From Polytrichum commune (lineage: Eukaryota; Streptophyta; Polytrichopsida; Polytrichales; Polytrichaceae), in assembly GCA_950295325.1 (NCBI GenBank), contig OX485803.1:6758001-6822000 (forward strand): a DNA stretch of 64,000 nt, read 5' to 3'. Shown here in pieces: positions 23,703 through 35,801 of the stretch. Within the stretch, counting starts at the first letter, position 1. The number at the start of each line of letters is the position of its first letter. A program made the translations under genes and the position numbers. The notes below the pieces were generated by a model. The model was not told the DNA's origin, did not search any database, and saw nothing but the letters and a program-made list of their open reading frames with translations.

Positions 23703-23756
23703 TTTGGGAACTCTATGGGAACGGGTTGAGAACAAGCATGCTGCATGTTCTTATTA

Positions 23757-24527
23757 GGGCCGGTTTACACTATGGATCATGAAGTCGGACCATGGGTGAG
23801 GGCCTTTTTCAATGGTCTGAGTTCATGGTCCAACTTCCATGGTCCGACTTTTTAAAATATCAGTTTTGAAAGCATGGGACCCCTCATTAAGTGTAAACCA
23901 AATGTGGACCAAGAAGAATGACCATGCACCAAAAAATGAATGTGATTTTTTTTTAATATATGTCCAAAAAGGGTAATTTTGAAAGAAAAAAATCAAGTTT
24001 GCTCATTCTCTTGTCTTCTCTTGGGCTTTACTTGTCTTCACTTCTTGTTAAGTGTGTTGAAGATGCGGCTTGCAAATCTTCTCACAAAGATTTTTATAAT
24101 AAAAAAATGAGAAATTTAATTTGTACATGTTCAATGTAATTTACATGTGACATGTACCTTGTGTTGTACCTTCTTAAGATTCATTACATCATATAGATGA
24201 TGAAAAGTGTGCCTTGTGAGCCTAACCTAGTGGACAGAGTTGTATATAAAGCCCCCCAAAAAATATTATAATGGCATTTCTTTGCCATGGACCCTTGTTT
24301 TTGCCTACCATACCACCTCTCTTGCCTCTCTCACCGCAAATCCCATTGGGCCATGTTAGTGTATTGATTAGGCCTTAAAATATGTCTTTTGGTGACCTCG
24401 ACCTCCATGGTCACTCTGCCATTTTTCCGCAGTGTAAACCGAAGTGGTCCCGGGACAAGTTTAGCAACCAATCAATGCTCTTACAATGCCATGGGACAAC
24501 TTCTTGGTCCATAGTGTAAACCGGCCC
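23757..24527. mobile_element. Tourist-like element, family 3, copy C (771 bp)
   Basis: Terminal inverted repeats are GGGCCGGTTTACACTATGGA and its mirror at the right end. TTA is duplicated on both sides (23754-23756 and 24528-24530). Several internal pieces (GGACCATG.., TATGTCCAAAAAGGGTA, TCTCTTGTCTTCTCTTG) recur in opposite orientation in the diverged copy at 52936-53519. No transposase is encoded. It begins only about 55 bp beyond the telo-box region of RPL21M. Confidence 0.85.
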
Positions 24528-24541
24528 TTAACAACGTTTAA

Positions 24542-24640
24542 GGGCCACTTCACACACGAGGCTGAAAGCCCGTGACCATTACACTTCAAGCACTCTCATT
24601 GGTGGAAAAGGTGGAGGCAATCCAAGTTATATTTGAAATA
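24542..24640. mobile_element. Truncated Tourist-like element, family 2
   Basis: It begins TAA-GGGCCACTTCACACACGAG and matches the reverse complement of the right ends of the copies at 13350 and 31849 for about 90-100 bp. It then breaks off at a 13-bp-arm palindrome (24633-24659). No second terminal repeat is seen. It lies 14 bp from the end of the family 3 element. Confidence 0.75.
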
Positions 24641-24659
24641 TAACTTGGACTATATTTGG

Positions 24660-26943
24660 AATAGAAATACACGTTAAGACCTATCTATAAACATGAAATT
24701 TGAATATATATATATATATATATATAATCGATGTCCATGGTGAAGTTAAAGTCAACTGTTCTAAATGAAATGATATCTCACAAAAACACCTATAACTTCT
24801 ACGTATTATTTTAGATACATACAAGACAACTTGGGTAAGAGATAAGTCTTTAAAACCTATTTATTGATAAAAAAACACTTACAAGCCATTGAGATAAATT
24901 ATAATGAACCTTTGAAGTTAGATGTCTTTAACAAACCAGAGACTTTAAATTACTCAACACTAATCCAAGATTATCTATCACTTTTCTACTAACTCAAGAT
25001 TTTTTATCACTCAAATGTCTTATAGAACCAAATATCATTTAACAACTAAAGAAGATAGTTACTTAAATAAACTAATTTTAAGAGATAAAAATCAACACAT
25101 TTAAACAAAAAAATATTTTAAATGTAGAGATCATAACACCATCTATCATAGTACTATGCTACTACTCTAAATTATTCACACCAGCTATATCTAGAAGTAT
25201 TAGATAGGTTTATACTCAATACTACTACACTTCAATAAAAAATAATTAAATATTTCGCTCAAATTTAATATTAAAATACTACTAAATAAATCAATTTAAG
25301 ATTGGGAAAACTTAATCAGATGAAGAGTTGTTTGTGTGTATTAACATAAATATATATATGAATAATTTGACATTTATGTTCTTACGGAGAGTTATAAAAT
25401 AAAGTTAATTTTTAACATTTTTTGGAAATTTAATTAAGCCCTTGGAGAGATATTATATCATTAATAATTGACAATAAAGATCAAAGTAACTTAATTGAAT
25501 ATGATATGGATGGAACTTTAGAATGTTGATACACCTCCAAGAGTTTGCTATTTCTAATTGTTTTAAAGAGCCTTGCATTAAGAGTGAAGACGATTGAGAT
25601 TGAGATCTCTTACAACAATCATATTCAAATCAAAAGAAGTAAGGGATGTTAATATATTATTAAAAAGGACTTAACTGAGCACATTAATGAGACACGATAT
25701 TTCTCAAGCGATTAAAAATTTACATGATGTTACATGGTGAATTTTCCTGGCTATTTTGCAAAAGAACAACCCACAATGGTCATCAATGTGGGATGTTGAG
25801 GTTGGGGTGAACATTTCATTTATCATGTGATTGTTGGGGTTTTAGGTTATTGAGTTTTTTTTAATTATTTTATGTCTTGTTTTTCTCATGACAAGTAGAT
25901 TGTGTTTGTGCGATCTATTTAGAGTAGTTAGTGTGTGGAGTTTGTTAATGGCATCGAAATTTAAGTGTATGTTATTTGGCTCTTCATTTGTTTTTTTGTG
26001 TGTGGATTTAAAGCTAAAGATGTATTAAATGGAGATGCATAATCGTTGAGTGGTTGTGGTATATCTTGGGTGCAAGGTAGAATTTGGGGTTGTGGGAGGT
26101 GGTGGGGATGGGGGTGGGGGTGGGCGTTGTCGTAATGTAAATGCGTACACTATATAGATGTGTACTTATTTTGTGTTGCATTGTCATTCTTTGATTTGGA
26201 GGAAAGTAAAAGGGAATAGAAATAGATTACATTTTTGTTTACTCATAGTTTATTCTCAGTGACTTTTAGTTTACCCTTTTAATCTTATCTCTCTTTTTTA
26301 CTCTTAGTTTACTCTTAGCTTATCTCTTTTAGTCTTACTTCTAGTTTTATCCTTAGTTTATTTTTAGACCAATGGATAATTAGAAGCCATGTAATGAGGA
26401 TAAGAGGAGGATTTTTGGGCTTATCTCACATGTGTGGTTGGAGAGAAGACTCAGAGGGAGAGAAGAGGTTGGGGAGAGGAGAGTTTTTTTTTGTTGTTGT
26501 TGGAAGCTCATGGTGTGTGAGTGGATTTTTACGAGAATCTTGAAATAAAAAAAATGCAAGAGTTGCGTTTCATGGTGATGTTTTCTCGAGAGTGATCACT
26601 TGCTTGAATGGAAGTTAGCAAAAAAAACAAAAGTTGTGCTAGTTTGAGTGGAGGGAGGTTTGTTGGCTCTTGCAAAGAAGGGCTGAAACTTCGACTGACC
26701 ATAGAAGACGGACAAGTCTTTTGTTTGCAACATACCTTTGAGGAAGTGTAGCACTTATCGTTAGTTTTTTTTGTAAAGATATGATTCGATCAATTTGGTG
26801 TGCATATGAAGATTTGAAGACTTGAAGAATTTCCAAGATTCAAGTGTGTTGTGGCTTGTGGTTCGTTGTCATTTTTTTTGTGATTCCCAGCCGGATTTGG
26901 AGGCTAGTTGTACTTGATTTTTTTGCATCGTAAAATTGTTGCG
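24660..26943. other. AT-rich intergenic DNA with simple repeats
   Basis: Holds an (AT)n tract at about 24705-24726, a G-rich run with G-quadruplex spacing at 26104-26124, and a degenerate TTTACTCTTAG-type repeat at about 26235-26365. No gene is recognised. Confidence 0.4.
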
Positions 26944-26951
26944 GGTTTTTG

Positions 26952-29050
26952 CACGGGGGGATCACACCCCCTTACATTTTGTAATCACGTGCGATAATGG
27001 GGTATTTAATGGGGGGATATTTATGCACCTCTCAATATTTTTTCCCTCCCTATATGTAGATATAAAGCTACTTTGACGTATTTTTTAACACCCTATATTT
27101 ATTTGTAATTGTTTAGAAAGGCTAATTTTTGGCATCATATTTTTTTTATAAATCGTACAAATACCAAATAGTAGACGGAATACTATAGCATTGCAAAGTT
27201 GACTATGTGAGCAACAAACGTTCCATAGCATCCATCTTGTCATTTAATCGGTTTCAATTAGTTTTACCAATGCTAAACTGTTCAAAATGCCGTTCAAAAC
27301 ACAATCAATAACATTTGGATATTATTTAAAAGGTTACCAATAAACATGGAGATAACAAAATGTACAAGCTAACATAGACAAGTTGTAAAAACGGATAGAA
27401 CAAAACAAAAAACACAATCAATTATCACAAAACATGATTTTTTGCACAACTATGTACTCCAAAAACAAAATATTGCATTCAAATGAAAGAAAATTAAATA
27501 CACAAATTGAAAAAATTTACTTCAATTGTGTTCACAAACACATTCAACCTTGTACCAAATATTTACAATGTGAAGGGTTAGGATATAACTATGCACCCTC
27601 CAATATATGTCAATATCCTTTACAATGTCATGATAAGACTAAAAAAATTGAAGATATTTGCTTAACACCAATGATGACGAATAACTAAAATTAATTGATG
27701 GTATGAGGCGGGTTACATTTGAAGTCTCCAAACACTCCACCAAGTCTTCCTCCAAGGCAGAGTGCAAGGCAAAGCGCAATCCTCTACGTCTACCACGGTG
27801 ACGTTGCCAAATGTTGTAGCGCGTCATCGATCATCTACAAAAGATTGTTGTAGCAAAAATATAATCAATAGAATGTTGGCATATTAGACACTACTAGCAT
27901 TACTATGATTACATAATGGAGTTTGTAATTTTATGTTTGAAATCTTCGAAAGAAACCTATAATTCTAGGGTTAAAAATGATCATATGAAAAAAATTGGCT
28001 CACATTTCCGAGATGGTCCCAATATCGGCCTTTCTAGAACTCAATTCCAACCTCACGAACTTTTCTTAATTTCTTTTTCATATGAGTAATCTCCTAGTTT
28101 TCACGACATTAGTTCCAGTTCGATGACAAAATTGGCCTCTCATGGAATGACACTGCAATCTCCAGTAGGACCTCGTCCTCTGACTACAAAACCACATGTT
28201 ATACAAAATCCGAATGACACATCTCATCAAAACGTACACATTTTTACAACTATTGGTAGCGACATCAAAACATCTCACTTGAGGTAGATGTCTCAAGGAA
28301 CAAGATGCAAATACAGAATAACCTGGAAAGCATCTCATCTTTCTACGCTCACATTCAGGTATTGTAACTCTTCATCTTTCTACATCTCACATTTAGGAGG
28401 CCGTCGGACATCAATAGCATGTCGTCAAAAAACACACAGTGGAAGGGAAAAATCAAGGAGTTGGAGTTTGAAATCAATTCTTACCGCATGCAAGCGGAGC
28501 AAGCTGAATCTTTGGCGCTCATGAAACACCTTGTGTGAACGTTATGAAGCAAAGAAGAAAACTCCAAAAAATGTGTCTTACCTACCGCCTATGCGCCACA
28601 CTTCACCAACGCAAGACCTCCTACCCGAACGCTTCACCGCCTTCATGCCACTGTGCTTGCCCAATCCTAAGCAAGCCAAGGGCCATTGAGAAGTCACAAC
28701 ATTCCTTCCCCAAAAAAAATCCACAACATTTCCCTCCATACTAACGCGTTTCATTCAAATTTGGACAAAATTTACACAATTCTTCATCCAAGTAGTCAAA
28801 CCCATAATTATTCTATTGATCCTACTACACACATTTGGGGGGATCCAATATCTAATACCCTATTTTTTTCTACTGATTACTAAAATGGAGGAATTATTCA
28901 CCACCCTATTTTACAAATAATCATGTAGAGGACATATTTCCAATGCTATGGTAGATCTAACGAATTTGTAAAATTTACCCTCGATGAATTAAATTGACCC
29001 TATTTTTTATCTCACGTGGTTTCTAAAATTTCAATAGTCACCTCCCCGTG
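26952..29050. mobile_element. Large hAT-type non-autonomous element (2.1 kb)
   Basis: The left end is CACGGGGGGATCACACC and the right end AGTCACCTCCCCGTG, an imperfect inverted repeat. An exact 8-bp duplication GGTTTTTG lies outside both ends (26944-26951 and 29051-29058). The interior is AT-rich. It includes a plus-strand coding-like segment at about 28411-28515 that reads as a short Glu/Lys/Gln-rich helix (KIKELEFEINSYRMQAEQA). No transposase motif is seen, so it is a defective or gene-fragment-carrying element. Confidence 0.75.
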
Positions 29051-29058
29051 GGTTTTTG

Positions 29059-29469
29059 TGGGAAATTATAAAAGCCTCATTTTGTATTTGTGACAACAAA
29101 GTGGGATTGATGACCCACAAGGTTGTATTATGTTGTTCCCATTGGTGAGGTATGATTGCTGGTCACCGTGGGTTTGAAAGTTTAGGAGCCACTCTGTCGG
29201 ACGTCAGCTTGTGTTCTGACGTCCCGTTTTACCCGTCCGAGGCATGTGTTTTCTTATCACCCTACCCTTACCCTTAACCCGTTTAGAGCCGCAACAGAAT
29301 AGGCCAATGGGAAAGAGTTTGAAGTTTTGAAGAAACTGAAGACCGAGACTTTTGAAGACAAGAAGATTCGACGGTCCGGCAAGCAAATCTAGTTGCAGCC
29401 AAAAGCCCAATGCTTTCCCAAAGCGGACCCCTCTCTACCCGACAACGTGCTGGTGTGTGGTATGTGTTT
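29059..29469. other. Spacer between hAT-type element and LINE remnant
   Basis: About 400 bp with a GC-richer core and no gene. It may include the 3' end of the LINE; no poly(A)-type tail was identified. Confidence 0.3.
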
Positions 29470-31230
29470 GGTGGGAAGACAATAGTGACTTGTAAAAATA
29501 TACTTTTTAATACTCTAAAGTTGGTATGATATTTATCTTGGAATTCTTTAATGGTGAGTATGCATGTGTTGGTGTAATTTTGGATTTGAAGGAATGGAGT
29601 TTTTTAAGGAATTTGTTTGTATTGGACCTTTGTTGTGGGATGAGAGTAGGGTAAAATGGGCTTTGTACCATTCAGGGAGTTGTTGAGAGGAAATGTGATG
29701 TATGTGGACTCTAGATGGATGTTAAACTGATTTTTTAGCATATATAGGGATCTAGTGGTTGGTGATCTAGAGCACGCTTGGTATTTTAATTATGGGAGGT
29801 GTTCAACTCTACCATATTTGTTGGCTATAAACTTCCCTATTCCTTAGTATATATGGGTCTAGGTCATTGAGTGTTTGTGGGAGATGTTTGTTAAGTGTAG
29901 TGACATATCTTGGAAGTAAGGAGAATGCCTCAATGCCAAACGTCTCACGGGATAGCTAGGCAAGGACATTAGGGAGTCTTTGGGAATGTTACATATGGAT
30001 TTTGTGAGTTTGATGAGGAGCTTAATAAAAGTTTTCTTGATGTTAGTCATAAAAGGGGGTGGCATAAAAGACATATTCAATGCTCATGTGAATGATTGTG
30101 GTATGGATCTTTGTCTTTTGTTGTAGTGATGCAAGTGATAGTAATAAAGCCATGTTGTGTATTTTTAAATTTTGTCTAATGATTTCTTTTGTATGGCCCA
30201 TTTTAGGGATGGGACTAGTCGTATTCCTAGGTACGTGTATGGTTCGTTTTGTGAGGGAATGAAGAGTTGTTGTTAATTGTGGTTAATTTTTTTGGCCTTT
30301 AGGTATGTGGTAAATGCGAGGGGTTTTCAGCCTTTACTTTTGATTTGTTGGGGCATCTTATGATTGCACGTTTGTCTATGCCTAGTTCCATGTGTGTACA
30401 ATCAAAGTATTATCTTAGTTTTAGTTGGGGTTGTATGTATTCTATGTTGTCAGTAAGGATGGCTAGGTCATTGGCATAGGCTATGGTTATGATACTACTT
30501 GATGAGGTCTCGGGGGGGGGCAGTGTGTTAAAAAGTTAAGGGTATAGGTGCGAACAACCACTATTTTATAGGGGGGTATTACTTTCAATTTTTTTTTTTT
30601 TTCACATGCTATCATTATGTAAATTTCTACTTTGGGTTAATAGAAAAATGGCTTGCAGTACTTATAATTCCAAATTACGTATTATTCCATACCCTATAGT
30701 ACTTTAAAGATGTCCAATGCCATTTTTGATACCCTATATTACTCTTAAGTCCATTTATAATTTTTAGCCTTCATGTTTTTAAAATACCCTATCATTTGTT
30801 CGCACGTATATTGCTACTCCAACCAATGACTACCCCCCCCCCCCCCCCCCGAGGATGAGGTGCTGAAGTGATATCCGAGTTGATCTTTCTCTAATCATCT
30901 AAGTAAGGGTTCTAAGAAGATGATGAATGAGTATGGGCTCAATGTGTCTTCTTGGATGGTTCCGTAGTTAATTTTAATGAGTGTTGTTGTTGTAAGGTGA
31001 TAGGTGATATTTCCATGGTGTATGTTTCCCATTGTGTGGTGTTGGTGTTTAGTATCTTTATGGTTGTTAGATGTATTTGTGAGGTTTTGGAAAAGACTTA
31101 TTATTATGAGGACGCATAGTATGTATTTGAGGTGGATATGTTTGTAAAGGACTTTATTGGGTATGGGATGGGAGTTAGGTGCATGTGTTTTTTGGTAGCA
31201 TACATTTTGGGCTACATAGCTATGAAGCAA
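29470..31230 (-). pseudogene. Degenerate LINE reverse transcriptase, interrupted by a MITE
   Basis: Minus-strand frames give pieces of a non-LTR retrotransposon protein in the correct order. First comes EDTLSPYSFIIFLEPLLR (motif B region, about 30895-30950), then the catalytic box as YANDLAIL (30467-30478, the consensus being YADD), then EPYTYLGIRLVPSLKW at about 30200. A C-terminal part follows, with LIKLTKSICNIPKDSL near 29990 and SRSPTTRSLYML near 29750. Stops and frameshifts are scattered throughout. The hAT element at 30509-30853 splits the gene between motif B and the catalytic box. Removing it with one copy of its duplication restores a continuous frame there. No endonuclease part is found right of 31230, so the copy is probably 5'-truncated. 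Frameshifts leave the exact ends uncertain. Confidence 0.75.
30509..30853. mobile_element. hAT-type MITE, poly-G family, copy 1 (345 bp)
   Basis: It begins CTCGGGGGGGGG and ends in a C run then GAG, flanked by an exact 8-bp duplication GATGAGGT (30501-30508 and 30854-30861). A subterminal GGTGCGAACAA is mirrored by TTGTTCGCACG near the other end. It is almost identical to 62565-62909. It sits inside the LINE reverse transcriptase. Confidence 0.92.
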
Positions 31231-31845
31231 AGCAATAGTAAAACATTTGTTATCTAGGAAAACTCTAGGAACGCAAAGAATGTTGGATCTAAGTCTAGCT
31301 AGAGAGGTTCATTTTTATTGATCACAATTATAATATAAAAACCAAGCTAATTTGGTGTTGCCTAGCCATTTGTTACTATTAAATCTTGCATAATTAATTG
31401 CATGACTTTGGAAGGCTACCATTTGATTTCTAACATCTTGGTATATCCCCATGTATTGATGTTCGGCATATATGTAAAATGAGCATCCAAGGCCCATGGG
31501 AGTGATGCATAAGCTAGACGTGCCTAATTCAATCACTTATCTTAATTGGACATGTATGTTTGAGTGGTAAATGGTTAGGTGTGGTTTTCTAACCGATACC
31601 AAGAAGACACGTGTCTAGAAAACATTGGATTACATGACCAAAATATGATAACCATCTTAAGAGACATGTATGACTATTTGATAAGCATGAAAATCTTCAG
31701 TTCGATAATACATGAGATATTCATATGAGCTTTGAATATCATGAAGAAAGTGGCTACAACCTCGGTTTGAGTTTGTTAACCATCTTGCTCTCATTGTGTG
31801 TTTCATATCATAGGAGAAGTGGGCTAGTTGGAAAAACTAACCATC
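31231..31845. repeat. Intergenic DNA with a dispersed-repeat segment
   Basis: About 31555-31840 resembles 57718-58000, with shared TTTGAGTGGTA, TTGGATTACATG and ATAACCAT blocks and a GTGGGCTAGT end. No gene is present. Confidence 0.45.
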
Positions 31846-31848
31846 TAA

Positions 31849-32917
31849 GGGCCACTTCACACACGAGCCAAGAGCCATGACCATGAAATTGTGAGAGCCC
31901 AAAAGAAAGTGTCCAAAGGCCGTCCCAACACACCCCCAAAATCATGTAGTGTGGTCACAGACCCTCAAGTGTAGTGTGAAGTCATATGTGACCAGGCCCT
32001 CAACCAAATGCTATTTCAATGAATTTCTATTCATGCAGGTCCTAATGCATGATAGTATAGAATAAATCAACGGTTGTGAACGTTTGGAGTGTAATGGTCT
32101 CCCGGTTTTGTGTTAGGTCTACCTTCAAGAGATGGTTTTTGAAACTAGTCCAAGCGGCCATGAAACATGATCCATTTGATGCCATGTAGGAATCCATGTA
32201 GACACGGGTAGATCACTCTAAGGCATTTTTGTGCACCACGTGCGGCTGGGGTTTTTTTGTTTTGGGGCTATTTACCTTCAAGGGTTGAATTAAAGCCTCC
32301 CTATAATTACTTAAATTTCAAAAATGGCCCATTTGTTTGCACCCTTCCATTACTTATATTGTCCAAGTCACTGTAATTTTTTGTACTCTATATTCCTTTT
32401 AAGTAATAAAAGCTAATCTACTTCCTAACGCAATTGATGAGTGTTGAGGGAAAGCATGGAAACAAAGAAGGGTGCAAACAATAATACCATTGCAAACAAA
32501 GTTATGAAGAAAACACATAGGAGACCATAGCAAACATACTAAACATACCTTCTAGGATCCTTATCTTCAGCCCCTATATTAATTTTACAAAAAAATAATG
32601 GCCCACATTTTATGTCCATCTAACTTACTTATAATGGGATTGTCTACATTTAATGGCCCCTTCATTATTTGGAATTCCTTTATAATTTTTATTTCAAATG
32701 ATTTTAATCCTCTCTATATTATGCCGCACGTCGTTTTTAAAATGCACTAAGTGATCTACCCGTGCATGTAGACTTTACATCCATCTTGCATTCACATACT
32801 CCGTTGGTCCCTCAAGCGTAGTGTGAAGCGAACTTGGACCGGCTCCGCCTTTTCCACCAATGAGAGTGCTTGAAGTGTAATGGTCATGGGCTCTCAGTCT
32901 CGTGTGTGAAGTGGCCC
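31849..32917. mobile_element. Tourist-like element, family 2, copy B (interrupted by a hAT MITE)
   Basis: Same termini as copy A (GGGCCACTTCACACACGAG and its mirror), with TAA duplicated on both sides (31846-31848 and 32918-32920). Without the nested 562-bp element and its 8-bp duplication it is about 499 bp and co-linear with copy A. It lacks the SINE present in copy A and shows that site intact. Confidence 0.92.
32203..32764. mobile_element. hAT-type MITE, family 1, copy 2 (562 bp), nested
   Basis: Termini are CACGGGTAGATCACT and AGTGATCTACCCGTG, with an exact 8-bp duplication CATGTAGA (32195-32202 and 32765-32772). Copy A of the host element has a single CATGTAGA at the same place (about 13910), proving the insertion boundary. 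Arms match 11547-12099; the central about 120-130 bp (roughly 32411-32540) differs from that copy. Confidence 0.94.
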
Positions 32918-32920
32918 TAA

Positions 32921-34205
32921 GACCCATCTACCTCAAAGACTTTGAGACTTTATGGTCGATTTGCTCATTTCGAATCCACTACTCGTACATATTGAAGTAG
33001 TTTGCAACATTTAATGCATTTTTGTTTTGTTTCTTCACAAAGCACGAGTGTTCTAACTGCTTCATTTAGGTCACTGAGAGGACTCATAACTTAGAAATAT
33101 CATGATCCGGAAACCAAATCTCTCATTGCTCAACAATTAGATAACTAACCAACTGACTAAATTGCTAAAATTTGCATTGAGCAAAAAGAGGATCATTGTG
33201 TTGTCAACTATGTGAACATGGATTTGTGAATGCCACATTCTACATTTTGTATTTATGGGATTTAATTTCACCCGTGAAAGAAATGAGTGCCTTGCATAAG
33301 ATCTTACTCGCTACTTTGGTTTCTGAGAGGAAATATTTGGACATGAAATGTTTTTGGAAGGATTTTGCATTCTAAGGGAGAAAACATGCACTTGTTGTGG
33401 GCGAAATTTGAGCACACTTTTTAATTTTAAATGACAAAACTACATCTTATTTATATACTCGTATGTAGGCACGCATATCATCTATTGTCATGCAAATATT
33501 TGGACAAAGATGCTTTCATTTGCATCCCATCCAACCTTTGCATTGTTTGATTTGGACAAAAAATGTGTATATGGGACATTAGGGGCTTAAGGCATGCTAT
33601 GCAATGACAATGATCAAATTCAGACGAGAGGTTAAGAAGAAACATTGTTTTGATATAGTTGATAGTTGGTAGAAAACATAATGAAGTGTGTGGTATTGTG
33701 TGTCTGTGCATGTATGTGTGAGAAGGTAGGCTAAAGGGACAATCCCCAACAATTGTACAATTTTCTTATGTCAACTTGCTTTGAAATTAATTAGATGTTT
33801 TTGGGGTGCAAACCAACAAGAGGTGGATGCATCAAGTATGGTTATTAATATGGGTGAAGTTTGGAGTTATATGTACCTTGCTTTGAAAAAAATGTATATG
33901 CCATTTAAGAACTAAGAATAGCACAATCAAATAGGGTATGCATTTATATGCAACGCAAAAGTAATTGTTTTTTTTACTGATAGTAGTAGTAGTAACAACA
34001 TTGCATAACTTCACACAATAAGCATAATAATAACCACATTAGTACTTGCCAAGTGACGTGGGAGGAGCAATAGAGGAGCCCAATGACATCACCATGTAGC
34101 TTTTGTTGCTCAATGCAAACGCAACCTAAAGTATGGAGGCGATAGATGACACTAACATATGAATGAGAGATGCGTCAAAGCGCAAACTCAAGTGTAAACT
34201 CATGG
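32921..34205. other. AT-rich intergenic DNA, nothing recognised
   Basis: No domain-bearing frame, terminal repeat pair or RNA gene could be supported. Confidence 0.4.
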
Positions 34206-34208
34206 CAT

Positions 34209-34813
34209 GGTGCAAGCATGGTCAAGTGTACCAAAAAGTGGTCCAGTATACTAAACCATAATGTTTTTGGTCAAATGCCTAGAAGTAGTTGCAAAGTCTT
34301 GTTTGATTGGATTTTTTTTATGGCAATCTTTATTGTTGTGTTAGGTATTCAAATATACGATATCAAGATGAGATCATTAAAAGTTATCATTAAAAGTGAT
34401 GCTAAAAAACAATGGCTAAATCCGGTTTTGGATGTAAATTTCATGACCTTAAATATTTTGAAGTTGCATATTTTTTTCCATATTCCTCGAATTCAATGGA
34501 AACTTGAGGGCATCATTACAAAAATTTGTAGAAAAACTCATTCAATGTAATTTTATCATATTCTAAACAAATTTTAGAAAATTGCTTGTTCAATATCACC
34601 CACTTGGACACCACTTGCACCATCTTCTAATATATGTAGACTTTCCTTGAAAAATAAATTTTCAACATAAATTACTTGGCTTTGTATATCAATGTGTTTT
34701 TAACTGTTTATGGATTTTTCTACACAAAATTCAAAGTAAGTATATATTTTTGAATTACTTTCACTTAAACCTAAGTAGGGTTCAGGAGTTGTCCACTTGA
34801 CCATGCTTGCACC
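34209..34813. mobile_element. Inverted-repeat element E, copy 1
   Basis: The left end GGTGCAAGCATGGTCAAGTG is mirrored exactly at the right end (CACTTGACCATGCTTGCACC). The interior is related, in reverse orientation, to 46172-46878. Target duplications are not evident. It has no transposase. The superfamily is unresolved; a MULE or hAT derivative is possible. Confidence 0.7.
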
Positions 34814-34819
34814 CGGCAG

Positions 34820-35800
34820 GCTTACGGAGCATGGCTCAGAGACAAATGTCCTAAAGTATGGAAGTACTAAATGCATATCTAAAGTCTCTTCTTATATGCA
34901 TACCCATTGGAGTTGGGCCCGCAAACATTCCTCTCTTGGTACCGTCCCAAACTTTGTAAGATGTGTTACCCATTATGGTCGGTGCCCCTTTGTGGACACC
35001 TACTTATGTGCATAGATTGTTCAAACTTCGATAGTTGACATAGAAGGGGCGACTGTATTCCAATTACAACAATATGAAAAATGTCACAACTTGTTGGTTA
35101 GAATGAAGCAAAGTCAACCGTTTGGTGCACTCAATTCGGTCATGCATGTTTTGAGCTTTGAAAATGTATAAATTTAATCTAATGTACATGGTCTATTATT
35201 GACACTTCCAACTCCGCATAATTGTTTTTGCCATTGGGGTGGGTTGGGAATTGTCCTATCCAATTTGCAATTGCGAATCGCATAGAAGTTCATTTCAAAG
35301 GTGTAAGAGGTCAAAGTCATTATATAAAGAACTATTTTACAGTGAATGTTGGAAATGCTTGACACCATGCAATGTTACGAAATTGCATTATTTTTGTACT
35401 ATTAGTACTTAAATAAAATTTAGAAATCTAAATTACAAACCTACGCACCTAAATTAGACTAGAGGTTAGTCTATATACTGAAACAAAGGGAAAGGGGAAG
35501 GTGGACGGGGGAGGGTGTGAAAGCGTTTATTAAAGCAATAGCAACTATACATCATCTACGATTCATAAATCTTATGTACATGATCTACGGGTCGGGACGG
35601 CACAGGTCCAACGCTCAAGTTATTCCTTATGCAAGTATTGTTGAACATGTTTGACATCATGTCTAGACAGCATGATGGGATTGTTGTGAAAAGTGTCACA
35701 TGAATACCTACATACCATTTTGTAGATTGAAGCTCCCCAAAATACACCGGTCACCTACCAATCACTAAAAGTACCCAATGACGTTATCCTTCACCTTGCC
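34820..35800. other. Intergenic DNA with a diverged repeat fragment
   Basis: About 35195-35280 shares the dispersed core seen near 4186 and 51515. No gene is recognised. Confidence 0.35.
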
Positions 35801-35801
35801 G

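Noticed and set aside
24215-24260. SINE-like A box inside the Tourist-like element at 23757
   Set aside because: No B box follows at the expected distance and there is no target duplication.
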